Below, one piece after another: positions 51,887 through 64,000 of a stretch of 64,000 nucleotides of DNA. How positions within the stretch are numbered: the first letter of the stretch is position 1; every line of letters starts with the position of its first letter. Location of the stretch: the NCBI RefSeq assembly GCF_020184175.1, contig NC_065533.1:63340351-63404350 (forward strand), in the 5' to 3' direction. A program made the position numbers and the translations under genes. The stretch is from Aphis gossypii (taxonomy: Eukaryota; Arthropoda; Insecta; Hemiptera; Aphididae). The notes below the pieces were generated by a model. That model was not told the DNA's origin. It ran no database searches and saw only the letters and a list, made by a program, of their open reading frames with translations.

Positions 51887-52620
51887 TTAATATAATATTG
51901 TTTCACCTACCGCCCACACAGCGTGTAGTCTGCAGATACTTCTCCGCACCATCACAGCGAATAATTTACGTTGCGACATTATGCAGTACACAACATTTTA
52001 GTCATATAGCGTATATATACTTGTGATAATATTGTGATATACTCAGTTTGTTATTTCTTTGTTTATTTTGGTACAAACTTTGTCGCGCATAAATCAATTT
52101 CGAAACCAACGGTGACAACACCACCGCGACCCGCCCACAACGGTGTGCACCACACAATGTACACGAGCCATATAATAATAATAATAATAATATGCGCACA
52201 GTGTGTTATAATATTATAGACATTTATTATTTAAGAACTATTATATTATTATACGCGTCATGTGTGTATATAAATCGTCAGCAGAGGTTCGTGTAATAAA
52301 CTACATAACTGAAAAAAAAAACCGAATTCGCAACTTTCGCAAAAATATTATCATAATATGTCTGCACCGCGGCATTCACGTTCAAGAGCGTTTGTATAAT
52401 ATTATTGGCGTTTGTCGGATATCGTGCATTCGACTAGAAACGTTATTCAAGGTTGTATTTATTTAATTAAATTTTTTACCTTTTTGGCGAGTGTCCGGAA
52501 ATGTGACCGAATTATTACGGCAATATCGGTGTAAATGGAAACGAAATATCTGCAGAATTGCTTTGAATTTATTGTTACCGTCATGAACGATGCGCGCGTG
52601 AAGTTTAATAGTTTCGAAAT
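51887..52620. other. Second GC/CpG-enriched island with small minus-strand ORFs
   Basis: The island carries several short minus-strand frames. MSQRKLFAVMVRRSICRLHA opens at ATG 51979, with a possible donor GCG|GTAGGT at 51911/51910 in phase 0. MARVHCVVHTVVGGSRWCCH runs from ATG 52171 to a stop at 52094. A 95-codon frame runs from ATG 52750 to 52463. An AAT microsatellite lies at about 52171-52192. It resembles a promoter or first-exon region of an unidentified transcript; no product is recognised. Confidence 0.35.
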
Positions 52621-55406
52621 ATTTAACATTCACTTGAACAAAAATGTATATTAAAAAAAAAAAAAACACTAAATTGCCTGTATTGCTATTTGGATCGAAA
52701 ATGTTATAATTTTGTAATTCAAAAGACAATTCTATACATAATTCAATCATTTTAAATATTTTGTTATTTTTAATCGTCGAAAAAAATATTCGTGTTAAAA
52801 AAATCAAAGTGTAGCCGTGTACGTTTGTAGAGTGTATGCATAAATATAAAATATTTAGGTGTCCAGTATTACGCTAAAAGATGGGGTTTGTTTCATGCAG
52901 TTATTTACTTTTTTTTTAATGTGTTTTTCAAAACGTAATATATTTTATTCATATCATGAATGAAAATTTTTTTTTTTTGATTTTCTTAAGAAAATGATTT
53001 TTATTCCAAAACTTGAATTTTATATTTTGTTTACTGAAGAAAATAAATAATAGCTATAATAATTTTGTAATGAATCGCATAAATAAATTAGATGGTTTGT
53101 ATAAAGATTTCTATTCAAATACTTGTATAAGACGTTAATTGTTGAAAGACCTTACAACAACAACAAAATTATATTGAAAGTATAAGAATTTGTTAGCGAG
53201 TGACCTACCAGGTCACTTGTCTTTTAGTATATTTCCCAATATTTATTGGGAACTACGGAGAATGTAATAATTTCAACGCGTAATTACTTAGAATAAAAAA
53301 ATATTATTTATTTAAAAATTGTCAACTGGTTAATTACAAAACAAAACTTTTAAAGTATGTATTCAATATGTTAGGTTAGGTATAAAATAGGTTTCTTTGT
53401 TTGTCATCGTTGATCTGTTATGTATTAACAAAAAGTAGGATAAATAAATCATTTATTGGATTTTATCGTAACGTTTAAAATTCTGAGTACTTTCACACCA
53501 TGTATACACACTATGTTAGCACTAGCTTAGTGTCATCGAAACTGTTTAAATATTGTTATATAATCGATAAAATAGTTATCATTAATATGGAAAAATGTAT
53601 GTGGAAAACATGATAATATCGCAACATGTATTCATTATCAGGTAATATCATTAGTTTAAAATATATAAACATATATATTTTTAATACCAAATATGTATAC
53701 TCAAACTTACAACAAATGTTATTCTACCTACATTTAATTTTCTAGGACAAAAATTTAGTATGTTATTACCTAGTTGTAATCGTTATAAATTCTAATACGT
53801 TTAAATCGCATGATCAATGCACTCTGTGTGTATATTATAGTCGTCGACATTCGTTGTTCAATGATTCTAATGACTAATTCATGCCATGTATTACTATATA
53901 AATATCGAAATAGTAGTTTTTGTATGTTTTCAAAAAGGAATCACTTAATAATATCATCCCAAGCGGCCAAGTGATAATCCGATTAATCCAATTAGTCGCC
54001 CGACATAAAAATATGTGTAAGAATTATACAGTCTATTCGTATAAAACCACTTCCGATGAATAAAAGTTAATTTTTTTTTTTTATCTATACACATAATACT
54101 ATATTATAAAAACACAAAACACCTTAATTTTGCATGTTAACAATATCGTCAATCATTGTTAAAAATTTTAAACGTTTTTGATGACTAACCTAAAATTTCA
54201 TCATGGTAGGAGCAATATATAATATTATATTCTATCAGTTTAAATGACATTGTTGAAGCATCATAATAGTTTTTTTTTTATATTTTTGATAAAGGGATAC
54301 ATAAAAAAATAGCCATAGAGGTTATCTATTTTGTTACACTTATTATTATGCCAATAATATTCCATCGCCATCATATGACACATTTTTTTTCTGTTTCGTC
54401 GGTATGTATGAATCTTTAATTTTAATATTTAATCTTTGAAAACTCTTTGACTGTTTAATTTTAATATAATTTTTGTTTGAATGATAAATATAAAAATAAG
54501 AACCAAATTCGAGTGAAGCTTGGTTGAAAATTTCATTACTTTATTAAAGAAAAACATTTTTTAATTAACGTAGCTAATTTATATATTTTAGAAAAGTAAT
54601 GTAATTAAAAAAAAATTGTATTGTTATTTAAGTCAAATTTATAAAAACAATAAAAATTTATTAAACTAAGTTATATCTATGTTAAATTTAATAATAAATA
54701 TTGCACTATCAGTACAAGATGGCTGTATATCAACAATTGTAAATTATTCAGAGTGCATGTTTTTTAAAGTTGAATAGCTTAATATTATAGTAAAACAAAC
54801 GTGTTCAGAATTTTTTCGTAAGTTTAATTGTATTATTTTTAAAAACTTTAATTACTTAGAAATAGTATTTGTATAAAAAAATAATATTTTTAGATACAGT
54901 TTAATGTCATTATTTTGTAGTGTAATTTATTAACTTTTATTTTATTAAAATTAATATTTCATAATTGTAAATAATTAATTATAACAATATTGTATTTTAT
55001 TCATAATAATGTATAGACGTATAGTATCTTAGTTACAATATTAGCTGTATACAAATTGTGTTTAATATTGTGTCAATTTATTATCAAATTGAAATTAAAA
55101 TAGGTATAAATAGTTTAATTATTACATATTAGTTATTACCAAGTTATTATAGTATAATTATTTTTTTTTTTAATTATCTTGAGAGAGTAATTTCAATATT
55201 TTTACAAATATATATTAGTTTTCGTATATTACAGGTTTTACTTATACAATTTGTACTTTCTAGGATATAATTCACAAATTTTTAATAAAAACTGGGAAAT
55301 AATCTTAATCTTCAACTTTTACTGAAATTTTATAGATACTCATTGCATCTAATAGATTATAATTATTAATCCAATCATCAACTTTAATAAAACCTTTTTT
55401 CCCCAG
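52621..55406. other. Gene-free AT-rich DNA
   Basis: No gene is supported apart from the tail of the minus-strand frame ending at 52463. Near the right edge a strong acceptor-like TTTTTTCCCCAG (to 55406) precedes a short coding-like segment (see findings). Confidence 0.55.
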
Positions 55407-55648
55407 TTTTTAACCGACGACACCGTGAGAACTGCTTTTGCAATGCCTCCGCGGCGCAAACTACAATGAAACTTAGCTTTACCTATAGCAGTGATTAATG
55501 ATTTTGTACATAACATATTATTTACCTAATCGAAGGGCTAGTGAATGTATAAATTTATAAAATATTAAAATGTATTTGTATTTTTTTATCGTTTGTAGAT
55601 TATTTTTAGATACTTATATTTATTGAACTATGGTTGGATGTTCAATAC

Positions 55649-55845
55649 CAGGGGCGGCAAAACAGTTGATCTCGGACAATTTCAAAGCCGATCATGTTAG
55701 AATTTATTTTTAGGGCCATGCACTCTATATATATCTTAATAACTATAGTTATTCAATAATAATAAAAAAAAAATTATAGAAGTCGATCCTCAAAGGTGAA
55801 GTATATTTTAGTAGATCGTGACCAAAAAAAGTTTGGCTACCCCTG
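55649..55845. mobile_element. hAT-type MITE, 197 bp
   Basis: The terminal inverted repeats CAGGGGCGGCAAAAC and CAGGGGTAGCCAAAC (the latter on the complement of 55831-55845) match at 12 of 15 positions and have the CAGGGG start frequent in hAT elements. The flanking octamers are TTCAATAC (55641-55648) and TTGTATAC (55846-55853), with 6 of 8 matches. There is no coding potential. The mutated duplication indicates an old insertion. Confidence 0.8.
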
Positions 55846-55853
55846 TTGTATAC

Positions 55854-56757
55854 TAACATCACTAAGGCTAAATTTTTAAGTAATTTATCTTATCCAATTA
55901 TAAGAATTCCATAAAAAATGTTGAAACGAGAAACGCCGTAAATATGAATAATAATAATAAAAATAATAATATTAAATTATTCAATAGATAATAATTATTA
56001 TCCTTAGAAAAACAATTCAACATTATCAAAACAAATATTTAAAACAACGAAGTTGTGTCATCTCAAAAGCAATATACAATAATAATAACAACTTAAATGT
56101 TATGAATACTTATGATCAATATTTCTGTTGATTGTAACTTATTATTATTGTTATAAACAAATATTATTTAACATTTTTATTTATTTAATAATTGTTTTTT
56201 ATTGATGTTTAAAAAAACACCAAAAATAACGGTTATTTATTTTACAATTTTAAAATATTAATTAGTACCTATCTACATTTTAGTTTTTTTTTTTTTTAAT
56301 TGTTAAGCTAGATTATAAAATCAACGTCTATTATCTCATAAGAAGTTAGTGAGATTCGTGGTGTTTTCTGTGTTTGGACCTGATGATGCGTCTATATCGT
56401 ATGAGATATCGTGCATTTGAAAACAATAAGTCGTTTATATAACATTGGTGGCATTATCTATGTTAAAATATTTTTTACTGTTTGGCTTACACTACAGGTT
56501 AAACATTATGGAGGTTCCTCTATGGTTATTAGGAATTCATATGTAATTCTTATATTAGCCATTAGGTATTGATGACGTTTAATTAATTTTAAGTTTTTTT
56601 TTAACTCGTGTTAGGTTGATTATAAATCGTATTTTTTTTGTGACTTTAATTTTTTTTTATTTTAACTTGTGGGTTTTGTCATTTTATTTGTACTTTAGTA
56701 AATTTGTCTTTGGACATCTATAAGTGAGATATAATTTTTAGAAGCTGTCAGGTGTTA
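55854..56757. other. Gene-free AT-rich DNA
   Basis: No features were recognised; part may derive from the LINE fragment on its right, but no coding match could be followed. Confidence 0.5.
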
Positions 56758-56866
56758 TTAGGATATACAAGCTGCTTCTTTTGCGGATTGATCTACTCTT
56801 TCATCACCTTCTAATACAAATATTTTAATTTATTTACTTCTGGTCATGTATAGGTATCCGCAAGTG
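56758..56866 (-). pseudogene. RNase H domain relic of a non-LTR retrotransposon
   Basis: On the minus strand a frame reads EGDERVDQSAKEAACIS before TAA at 56758-56760. This matches the GNExADxxAKEAA motif of LINE-encoded RNase H domains. Just upstream, in a different frame, IPIHDQK corresponds to the IPSHxGI motif that precedes it in the same domain. The frameshift between the two and an intervening stop show it is dead. The clade cannot be named from so short a piece, though RNase H is typical of I/Jockey/R1-type elements. Confidence 0.6.
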
Positions 56867-59800
56867 TAACCAATAACCATACTTACATTGTCGTCCATGA
56901 ATACAGCCCTGTCGCGTCGGTATCACGTTAAGTTTTGTATTCGAAAATACGTTATACTTTATATTATTATTATTAATAATATCAATAGCTAAGTTTCCCC
57001 ATTATAATTTTAAGCCAATCGATTTAATTTAATTATATTTTACGAAATCATATTATGTTAGTTTCTTAAAGTTCGTCTATGTTGTTTAGTCTTAAATCTG
57101 TTTACCATCACTGATAACGGCCAAATAATATTATAATATTCCGTAGTAGGTTTTAGGCACCTCCTACACAATATGGTGAAATATTATTTTTCCTATCAAT
57201 GATTATTTTAATTGAATATAATATACGTTAGACGAGTCTCCGTTTTTTTTCTTTTCTTTTTTTTTTTTTATTAAAATATCACCTTATATTATTACAGTGT
57301 CCAAAATATAAATGTGTTTACTGTTTATTGCGTCCGCCTTAGAATATCGACGAGTAAATCTTGACGTATTTTTTTCAAACACATCATTAAATTGAATAAA
57401 ATTCATACTTAAACATTTTTGGATCACGTTTACTTTTGATTTTCATAAATCAGTTGTATTATATATTCTATATTTTTTTAAGTCTTTACGTCATCATGTT
57501 TTGCATACAATTTATAAGTTAGTGAAATTACTAAAATAATTTTGACCTTAATTTTCCCAAGTAACTTTCTTTTACCTACTGCTGAATTACTTAAATAAAG
57601 CTTTTATTTAGGTAAGTATATGTATCTACTACTCTGATCATCAAAACATAAATAAGTACTTTTAAATAATATTACTTGTTTAAAACTTTTATTTTATGTA
57701 TTAGAATTTTCAAAAAAATATCCTATTTTTGAATATGAATAAAATATATCATAATATTATCAATTTTTTAAAAATAAAAAGTAAATAAAAATTATAATAC
57801 GAAGTATAAAAATTTTTTTTTCAAAAACGTTAATATTTACTATTACAAAAAAATAATATTTCTAAAAACGTTAAGACGTTCCAAGAAAAATAAGTGTAAA
57901 TGTTTACTGTCAGATGAATTTCTCTTCTCTCACATTCGAGTAAATCAAATATGATATAAATTATATTATAATATAACCATTAATGCATAGCTATTATTAT
58001 AATTATGTCATTATATTTTCGTATAGTCGTATACACGTATTGCAATATTATATCTACTTTCTTAAGAGATAAGATATCTTAAAAATCACGATTTTCACAC
58101 TCCACAAAGTCTAAAGTCGTTATAATAATAATATTAATAATTATTCTATCTTTAGGTTATTGTTATTAAAACAGCTTGAGTTATAATAATGTAATCATCT
58201 TCTATACTCGAGTCACTTTAAGTCATTTCTTTTTAAGTACTTCTCATATTATACGAGTAGAGCTTATCATCATACCTACTATATTTACGTTTCATAATAT
58301 TGTACATTAAGCTACTGGCTACAGTGTCATTATATTGTACTGTACAGCAAGTATATACACCCCTTTGGGCGTTAAATTTAATAATCTAAAGATGTATATG
58401 ATACGAATACACGACACGGCCGAAGGCTACGCGCAACCTAGCTAGAGCTTATCGGACGAAAGAATGAATCGTGACTTTATAGTCCCGAGGTTATTTCTGT
58501 TTGACGAGTCCATTAGATAATAACTTTCAAGCTTTCTAAAATTTTAAATTTTACTCGTCCCTGTATGTTTTACTCTAATTTATTAGAAAAGCAAAATCAT
58601 TTTATGGGCACAAATTAAAGATACCTTAGCAATTTTCAGGGGGAAAAAATCGTAAATTCTGAAAGGTGTTTCAACTACCATTTCTTCTATACTCTTATTT
58701 ACAATCTTTTTTATTTGTAGACTATTTTATTATTATAGTTTAGTATCTGCAAATTGGTTTTGAGAATTTGTGTTTTTGTCAAATTGAAGAGGGTCCAGAA
58801 GCGGCCGTGTCATTCTCGTATAAAATGTCTATGAAATAATTAGTTTTCATATGAAATATGTTAATTTATTTTGTACTTTCTACAAGGGAAAATTAATTAA
58901 AATCTGATAATGAAAATACACGTAGTTGATGCAGGTAGGTACACATCATTGAAATTAGTTTTAAAATCGTTTAATGTGTTGTGGGGAATCAAATATATTA
59001 TAAAAGTTCACCGTCTACACTTGAAACATTTTACTTGATTAAATCACTTTAAATACCTACTGTAAATCATAATATAATATTTTATTTATTTACAATTCTT
59101 GTAAACAATCAAAAATATAAAAAAATAATAGTTTTTACACTTTTCTATTGTATCTAAAAGTATATATAGTGACAGAGAAGGTTACGCCCTGATAAATTGA
59201 GCAGACCAAAAATCATTTGTTATAATATATTGTTATTTCACGTGCTTAGGTATATATGCAGTTATATTATAAGCTAAATTATTTTTTTTGAAATTTAAGA
59301 TCTGTGAAAAGTATAACATTTATAAGTATAGTTATTTCACGCTATTACATAATATTTTTCCCACTCATTGAAACACATCGTCAAATAATATTATGTTTTA
59401 TTTTGAAAATGTAAAGATAATAATATGTAAGTACATGTATTTTATCAATATTTTATAAATATGATATATATTTTCAAAAATATTAATCATAAAATAGAAA
59501 AAAAATATTTATTTTTTATTTAGAAAGTTATAATATACAATTTCAAGCCTATATTATAATGATTATTATTTTTTAAAAGCATCGAAAAAATAAAAAAATA
59601 TATTTAGATTTAGGTATATCGTTAAACGATATGTCCTATAATAAGGTCATTAAATGAATAAATACTGTTTTTAATAGGTATCTATTTACTTATGCGTATA
59701 AAATATATTTATATAGAAAAATGCTACTTATTTTAATTTTGCTTATTGGTAGGTACTATGTAACCAATATTCATAATTTATTCTTCAATTTTTTTCATTT

Positions 59801-60989
59801 ACATGTAATATTATTATTTCTTTATTTTTCTGATGATTAAAAAGTAAATTTAATTCAATAAAAAAACGAGATTTGTTCTTCCGAAAATAAGTAATTTGTC
59901 TTATGGTGGTACTAATGTTGATTTATTTCTATTTATTTTGTAATGTTAGTTTAAGGATAGGATAAAAATAAATGATATATTAAAAAAATAATGCATGTGC
60001 CAGTATTTAGTTGGGATATAATATTATTATTATAGTTAAGATAATATTCAATTTGATATTTTGTTAATAATTGTCATCCTTTACCCAACTCACGATCATT
60101 AGCAATCGGTAAACAATGATTATTAACGTTTACCGACTTATTATTATTCACTTTATCAACGTGGCTATATATATTATATTGTTATTTAATTTTGGTCAAT
60201 AACCCAAATGTTAGAATATATTATTTGAAAAGTATCTCCTTAATCATCAGGCATTAAAGTCGGTTGCTAATTTAAGAAATTACCTGTTCATATTAATATT
60301 ATATTAGTTGGTGTGGCATGTGATTGAGTTTATAATAGTTAACTCTAACAATCAAAACTGTAACCTCACCGTGCTAATATGGTATTTCAGGTTTTGTTTA
60401 TCACCAAAAAGTTGTTTTATCTTATCCATAAAACGTTACACTATAATACACTATATTTACACTATAATGAGTGTTTAAACTTTAACGTGACTTAAAACTA
60501 TGCCTATGTTTAGTTGGTTTGGTTATTGTTCAAATTTATATTATCATTCACTTTTGCATAAAATATGATATTGTATACAACAAATTGGTATATAGTTAAA
60601 ACTTTATTTTACACTCATATTTATATTTACTATACATATTTGAACAATATGGTTAGGGGCTTATAGGGTTCTGAATTATTATAAAAGGTATTATTGAAGA
60701 TTTTTTTTTAAGATCTGACGCTAAAAAAATAATATCATTATTCCTATGCGTTTATAGATAGGTTGCATATATGCATTATAATGTGAAAAGCTTACATCTG
60801 GCAGCAGTATATACGAGGTGAACTACTTAACTTAAGACACTCATTATTTCAAAATACACTAACGTGTAGAAGTGTTTCTAATTTATTTCGATCCATAAAA
60901 ACGTCCATAATTGTTGAGAATTCAAAACTTAGATGAGTATAGTACCGCTCTACATTTTTTTGAGGTTCATTTTATGTAATCAATTGGGT
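56867..60989. other. Gene-free AT-rich DNA with a small CpG patch near 58.4 kb
   Basis: No gene is supported. A patch at about 58400-58500 is CpG-richer (ACACGGCCGAAGGCTACGCG) and may be regulatory. Confidence 0.55.
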
Positions 60990-61500
60990 GATTAAACTTA
61001 TGACCCGTGTTCTGCAATTGGGCAACTCCGGTTCCTGCCTTTTTGTAGATTTTTAGCGAAATACTTTTCGTTTTTCCATTACTCTGTGCTTGGCGTTATT
61101 ATACCATAATAATGGCTTGTATGATGGATATAATATTGCAGGCATCATCCTCTCAGAAATCGAGGGATATTTTTGGTGGTAATTTCGTCACGCTTTTGTA
61201 TTTTGGAGTGAACAGCCGGATGAGAGCAAAGAGACGGTCGTAAATTTTCGTTATTTATCTTGCACCGAAAATCCATGTATACGATCACTCAGTTTTTTTT
61301 TTGCTTTTTCGGTGGGCGTAACGATAAATTGATTTACGCTCTAAACGTTAAAACGTGTACCTAAATTTGACACAGGATTTCCGCAATTGATCTGCACGAC
61401 CGTTCTGTCAGCGATAATAAAATAATGGCACCCGAGTACTGATATCTTACGCTGCGACCTTTCCTCATAAATATCAATCTTACTGGTTCAACTTTCACCA
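60990..61500. other. GC-richer island with candidate exons on both strands
   Basis: The complexity and GC of this block exceed its flanks. On the plus strand an acceptor-like TATTGCAG (to 61141) is followed by 33 open codons beginning ASSSQKSRDIFGG. On the minus strand 48 codons are open, including GCHYFIIADRTVVQINCG. At most one is likely to be real, and the block could equally be a conserved regulatory sequence. Confidence 0.3.
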
Positions 61501-62527
61501 AAAATATTATCATGTATATAGGTGACTGGCTGTTAATGATTTCTTATCAATAGGTATAGGTATATTCGTAAATAAATTATTAAGTAAATTTAAATTTTTA
61601 TGTATTGGCAGTGATCGAAGTGGAAAGTTAGGAGATTATTATCTTTTATTACTTCATATCATTCATCAAAAAAAGTTTTTATTGTAGTTAAATAACTATG
61701 TATTTTGAAAGAAATAGAGTAGGTGTTTACAATTTATACTATTTATATAATAACTTACATAATGTTGATAAGTAAAAACGAGATATTAATAACAGTTATT
61801 AAACTGATATGATTTCAAGTAAAGGGATAACAAATAATACAGTACCTCTTTACTCTTCTATTTCTTAAATTTTTATTCTCTTTTTTCTCTATTTTTTTTA
61901 CACTATGAACATCAACAATTCCAATGTAATAATAATTTTTTTTACCAAAAACGTGTTTTTAAATTTTAATCAATATTTATATTTTCAGAGCAATTATTTT
62001 TTATTAATGTCCAAACAAATCAAATATTATTAATATTATAATTATAAAAATGATACATTTCAATAAATACTTCACTAATTTGTATCCATGATTATTAATT
62101 ATATAACTTAAATAACTATCAAAAAACCTAAGTACCTACCTAATCTAATCTTCAGTAAAACGTCTTGTCTCAAACTGATAATATTGTTAGTACTGTATGT
62201 TGATGATAGTTAAAAATCGTAATTCACATAACGGACACGATATTATGAGAAAACAGTATAATATGAATCTAATTATGATTAGAATGTAATATACTCGTAT
62301 ATTTATATAATATAATATCATTATGTATTTTATTATTTTATAATTTATAAAAAAATAAATATAAAATATTTTTTTGTTTTATATAACCTATTATTTGTAT
62401 TAATACTTATTTTAGTACCGTTCCCTCAGATTTCTGGAATAAAAACTAAAGGCTGCCCAAAATTGTATGAGAAAAGGAATTTCATCCCTCCTCATTACTA
62501 TTACTTTAACCACTATATTATGTATAG
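61501..62527. other. Gene-free AT-rich DNA
   Basis: No features were recognised. Confidence 0.6.
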
Positions 62528-63007
62528 GTTATACATGACTATGATCGACTTTCGGTTCAATTGATGGGAAACCACCTCGACCGACATGTCATCTCAAACC
62601 GATTATTCCGCTCAATAAAATTAACGCCTATAGCACATGATGCTATTAACATTGACAAAAAAGATATTAAACGATTCTTAGGTAGTATTCACGTTTATAA
62701 TATAAACTTTAATAAATATAGGTATAAACGTGAGATGTCTTTATTATAATATGCAATTCCCGACAACCGTGGCACGTCTCCCGATAAATTGACGAATCAT
62801 GTCAAACGCATGTGTTATAACATATTATATCATTTAAATTTCGACGATCATGGAAAATGTTGCATCACTTATTCGGTTAAAAGAAAAAAAAATTATACCT
62901 ATATACCCGCGGCGATCAGAAACTCGACGATGTATGCGTTTCTTATCCGACGCGCGACACTATTAAAAGTAATGACTATATTATCAAATATACGTGCATT
63001 GGCCTAG
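62528..63007 (+). other. Long single-stop open frame, possible decayed gene or exons
   Basis: After a TAG at 62525-62527 one frame stays open for 73 codons (with ATG at 62564, MGNHLDRHVISNRLFRSIKL), meets one TAA at 62747-62749, then stays open for 85 more codons to TAG 63005-63007, including NFDDHGKCCITYSVK and IRNSTMYAFLIRRATLLKVM. The whole block is CpG-richer than its flanks. No family is recognised. It may be a pseudogene with one nonsense mutation, two exons with a short intron, or chance. Confidence 0.3.
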
Positions 63008-63113
63008 ATCTGTGACGTACATAAGCTTAGATGTATATGAATAATTGCGATTTAAATATTTAAATATATAAAATGTGTGTGCATACACATATAGTACATT
63101 AAAAGTATACAGA

Positions 63114-63654
63114 GTTATTCACCAAGTATTCGGGCATCTTTGTTTTTCATTAATAATAATTAATTTATTCAAATTCTGATTTTTTGAGTTCTTAAATAAC
63201 AATATTATGCTGTTATTAAGGTTATAACCTATTATGCTGTTATTATCCCTCATTTTATTTTAAATGGATAATTTTTTTTGAAAATGATCATGCGTATAAT
63301 TCAAAATTTTAACTAGTATTATTTGTTAAGTGATTTTGCAGAAATACCTACCAATAAAATAGTTATTGTATTTGTATTTATTATATTGAGATCAATTTTA
63401 TAAATTATCAATATTGATAGATTTGTATTAATTACTGAAATATTTAAAACATCATGGCTTCTATAACATTATCCTTCAAATCAATTTGCATATCAGCTAA
63501 ATAATTTACAAAAGAAAAGAAAGGCGGGCTCTCATTTAATAGAATCCGCTTATAAGTAGTATAAAAACTTAAGAATTCAAAAATATTTTAAAAATCTGAT
63601 TTTGAGCAACTGTATAATTAAAAAAAAAGAGGAAGAGTATGCTTGGTGAATCAC
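63114..63654. mobile_element. Non-autonomous TIR element (TTCACCAAG family), about 540 bp
   Basis: The left end GTTATTCACCAAGTAT and the right end ATGCTTGGTGAATCAC (reverse complement GTGATTCACCAAGCAT) match at 14 of 16 positions. The internal TTCAAATTCTGATTTTTTGA matches the element at 11785. There is no coding sequence and no clear target-site duplication, so the superfamily is open. Confidence 0.7.
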
Positions 63655-64000
63655 ACTAGATATAACAAACCTAAATATTTTAATTTTATTTTCAGTTCCA
63701 AAATATTAGAATATTTAAACAAAAATAACAAATTTAGTATATTATATTATATATATTTAGTATATTATTATTGTATTTTACTATAGTTGCAAAATATTAT
63801 AATAACATCAATAGGTATTTTGATTAAATTTAAGCTATTTTAGTTATAATCTATTCATAAGTTATCGATATAAACTATTATTATTATTACAGTAAAATAA
63901 ATTACTATAAAAATATTAATAGAAATGATATTATATGAATATAATATACTATTGTATTAATAATATATGATTATATGATGACAAACCGTTAACACTCAGA
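63655..64000. other. Gene-free AT-rich DNA to the window end
   Basis: No features were recognised. Confidence 0.6.

Noticed and set aside
1..64000. tRNA, rRNA, known miRNA or CRISPR array
   Set aside because: No B-box-like GGTTCGAATCC with a cloverleaf, no rRNA core motif, no familiar insect miRNA and no regularly spaced direct repeats were seen. This was by eye only, so a tRNAscan or Rfam search could still find something.

Overview
The window looks like insect nuclear DNA, most probably from an aphid (Hemiptera). It is very AT-rich, intron-rich and dominated by degenerate non-coding repeats. It has no operons, rRNA, CRISPR array or recognisable tRNA. The aphid assignment is an inference: the commonest repeat carries a GATTCTGAACGAAG end and a GGTACCGTTCTGCTGTACAT-like block that I associate with aphid genomes, and this was not checked by a search.

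The only well-supported protein-coding feature is one large, GC-rich first coding exon on the plus strand (26359-26985). It encodes 209 residues and ends in a consensus splice donor in phase 0. It has an N-terminal membrane helix, a long low-complexity Ala/His/Gln/Pro linker, and a C-terminal segment with a W..ALNE signature. That signature resembles the start of the SMP lipid-transfer domain in C2CD2/C2CD2L (TMEM24)-like proteins. No convincing second exon was found in the following 37 kb, so either intron 1 is very long or the gene has a short isoform. The exon sits in a CpG-rich island (about 25430-27050), which also holds a 19-bp minisatellite with evenly spaced CGATCC boxes and a 5-codon upstream ORF that overlaps the start codon.

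Left flank (1-25.4 kb): AT-rich DNA with several copies of the GATTCTGAACGAAG repeat family (about 4505-5335, 7677-9130, 11005-11168, 13705-14142), a second TIR family (about 11785-12786), small GC-richer islands at 3.1, 6.1 and 15.0-15.5 kb, and a triplicated GAGTTAAC cluster at 20.8 kb.

Right flank (27-64 kb): three hAT-type MITEs with inverted ends and imperfect 8-bp duplications (28961-29196, 39515-39577, 55649-55845), further repeat copies (33138-34151, 43296-43448, 63114-63654), and two fossil LINE coding fragments (46532-46615 plus; 56758-56866 minus). GC-richer islands at 39.5-40.1, 49.4-49.8, 51.9-52.6, 61.0-61.5 and 62.5-63.0 kb carry unusually open frames and may be exons, promoters or enhancers.

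No complete novel system is evident. The best leads are the 5' architecture of the C2CD2-like gene, a repeat family that keeps a palindrome while its arm sequence changes, and the two long single-stop frames at 34.4-35.0 kb (minus) and 62.5-63.0 kb (plus).
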